From DASRHT01 sp035293765 (GTDB lineage Bacteria; Chloroflexota; Ktedonobacteria; Ktedonobacterales; Ktedonobacteraceae): a stretch of DNA of 43,284 nt. Shown here one piece after another: positions 42,828 to 43,284 of the stretch (the stretch's first letter is position 1; every line of letters begins with the position of its first letter). The notes under the pieces were generated by a model. The model did no database searches and was not told the origin of the DNA. It saw only the letters and a program-made list of their open reading frames with translations. Position numbers and translations under genes: made by a program. The stretch is taken from positions 1 to 43,284 of the forward strand of contig DATGMF010000076.1 of assembly GCA_035293765.1 (NCBI GenBank), written 5' to 3'.

Positions 42828-43284
42828 TCAATGACTTCCGCTCAGAGAGCGGAGGCTTGCCTTTCGGCTTACACCTGAACTCCACCGCAATTCTGCATAC
42901 CTTCGCAGGCGTACAGCTTTGGCTTCACGGTCCGATGCATCAGGGATGATTGACAAACATCCCGTCCTGGCCCAGTCCTGCCGGACCAGAAGCGTTCTCA
43001 TTGTGATGTTTCTTGCACCCACCAGATCAGCGTGCAGGATATACCTGCACTTCGGGTTCTGACACGTAAAGAGCAACCCCTTGTTCGGGCGATTCTCATC
43101 AGCGATATGCCCGCACTTCGGACAGCCCTTTGACGTATAATCGGCATCGACTTTGACCGCAAGCGAACCGGAAAGCGCCGCCTTGTAACTGATGAGGGCG
43201 TGCAGTTCGGCAAAAGACCACTGCGAATAGACCCTGTTTGACTTACGGGCCTTTGGTGACACCCGCTCGTACCCCTTGCCGTTT
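42828..43284 (-). CDS. tnpB: TnpB (IS200/IS605-type OrfB), C-terminal part, 5' end outside window
   Basis: The frame is open to the right edge, so the start lies outside. The product ends with the usual TnpB C-terminus: KSNRVYSQWSFAELHALISYKAA, the zinc finger CPKCGH...C..PKC (CPKCGHIAD, TCQNPKCRY) and ADLVGARNI, whose Asp is the third RuvC-like acidic residue. TnpB is an RNA-guided DNA nuclease encoded by IS200/IS605 and relatives. The 3' end carries TCCGCT-cagag-AGCGGA (42837-42853), a hairpin over the stop region that fits the right end and guide-RNA scaffold region of such elements. The element boundary is not defined. Confidence 0.88.
   Translation of the reverse strand, partial: NGKGYERVSPKARKSNRVYSQWSFAELHALISYKAALSGSLAVKVDADYTSKGCPKCGHIADENRPNKGLLFTCQNPKCRYILHADLVGARNITMRTLLVRQDWARTGCLSIIPDASDREAKAVRLRRYAELRWSSGVSRKASLRSLSGSH

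Noticed and set aside
42628..42885. 85-codon ORF on the minus strand
   Set aside because: It overlaps the tnpB 3' end and the opposite-strand gene remnant and has no start signal.

Overview
The window looks like chromosomal DNA from a spore-forming, filamentous Chloroflexota bacterium of the Ktedonobacteria type. This is inferred from gene content and style, not from a marker gene: a prkA-yhbH-spoVR stationary-phase/sporulation operon, a T-box-controlled thrS, ECF sigma factor genes followed by membrane proteins, an XRE-TPR regulator, many zinc-ribbon and Pro/Thr-rich wall proteins, and numerous short dispersed palindromic repeats. Most genes are GC-rich. The stretch 1277-2700 and the flanks of the gene at 23887 are visibly more AT-rich and look acquired. 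I recognised no rRNA, tRNA or CRISPR array.

Layout. 1-2700: the 3' end of an RHS-repeat gene that stops right after the core, followed by two orphan, immunity-like genes. 2770-4892: promoter, T-box leader and thrS. 4893-5146: a cluster of palindromic repeats. 5142-6752: malate synthase (minus). 6961-12527: a cell-wall block. It holds a lipoprotein related to penicillin-binding proteins with degenerate motifs and a polytopic membrane protein on the plus strand. Convergent to them on the minus strand is an operon of ECF sigma factor, a membrane-anchored D,D-peptidase-like protein that has lost its catalytic residues (probable anti-sigma/sensor), and a D,D-carboxypeptidase. 12747-22166: housekeeping genes (nitroreductase, apt, mscL, zinc-ribbon protein, mutS2, lepB, YtxH-like protein, several unknown membrane proteins). 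22166-24597: a divergent regulatory locus with overlapping palindromes, an XRE-TPR regulator, a 26-codon ORF directly behind it, and an aerolysin-like gene whose start is disturbed. 25202-34838: uvrA, a polyprenyl-phosphate sugar-phosphate transferase, an operon of a membrane protein, a DUF2203 protein and prmC, a sulfite-oxidase-like molybdoprotein, and a DUF488 protein. 34966-40853: prkA-yhbH-spoVR, with spoVR interrupted by a 409-residue intein carrying LAGLIDADG motifs and a LacI-type helix-turn-helix. 41546-43284: a SAM hydroxide adenosyltransferase-like gene, a gene remnant and the 3' part of a TnpB gene running off the window.

The most promising candidates for new biology are (1) the ECF sigma factor / catalytically dead D,D-peptidase / live D,D-carboxypeptidase operon, which reads as a cell-wall or beta-lactam sensing switch; (2) the SpoVR intein with an embedded LacI-type DNA-binding domain; and (3) the XRE-TPR regulator with a tightly coupled 26-codon ORF and a three-half-site operator, which resembles peptide-controlled regulators.
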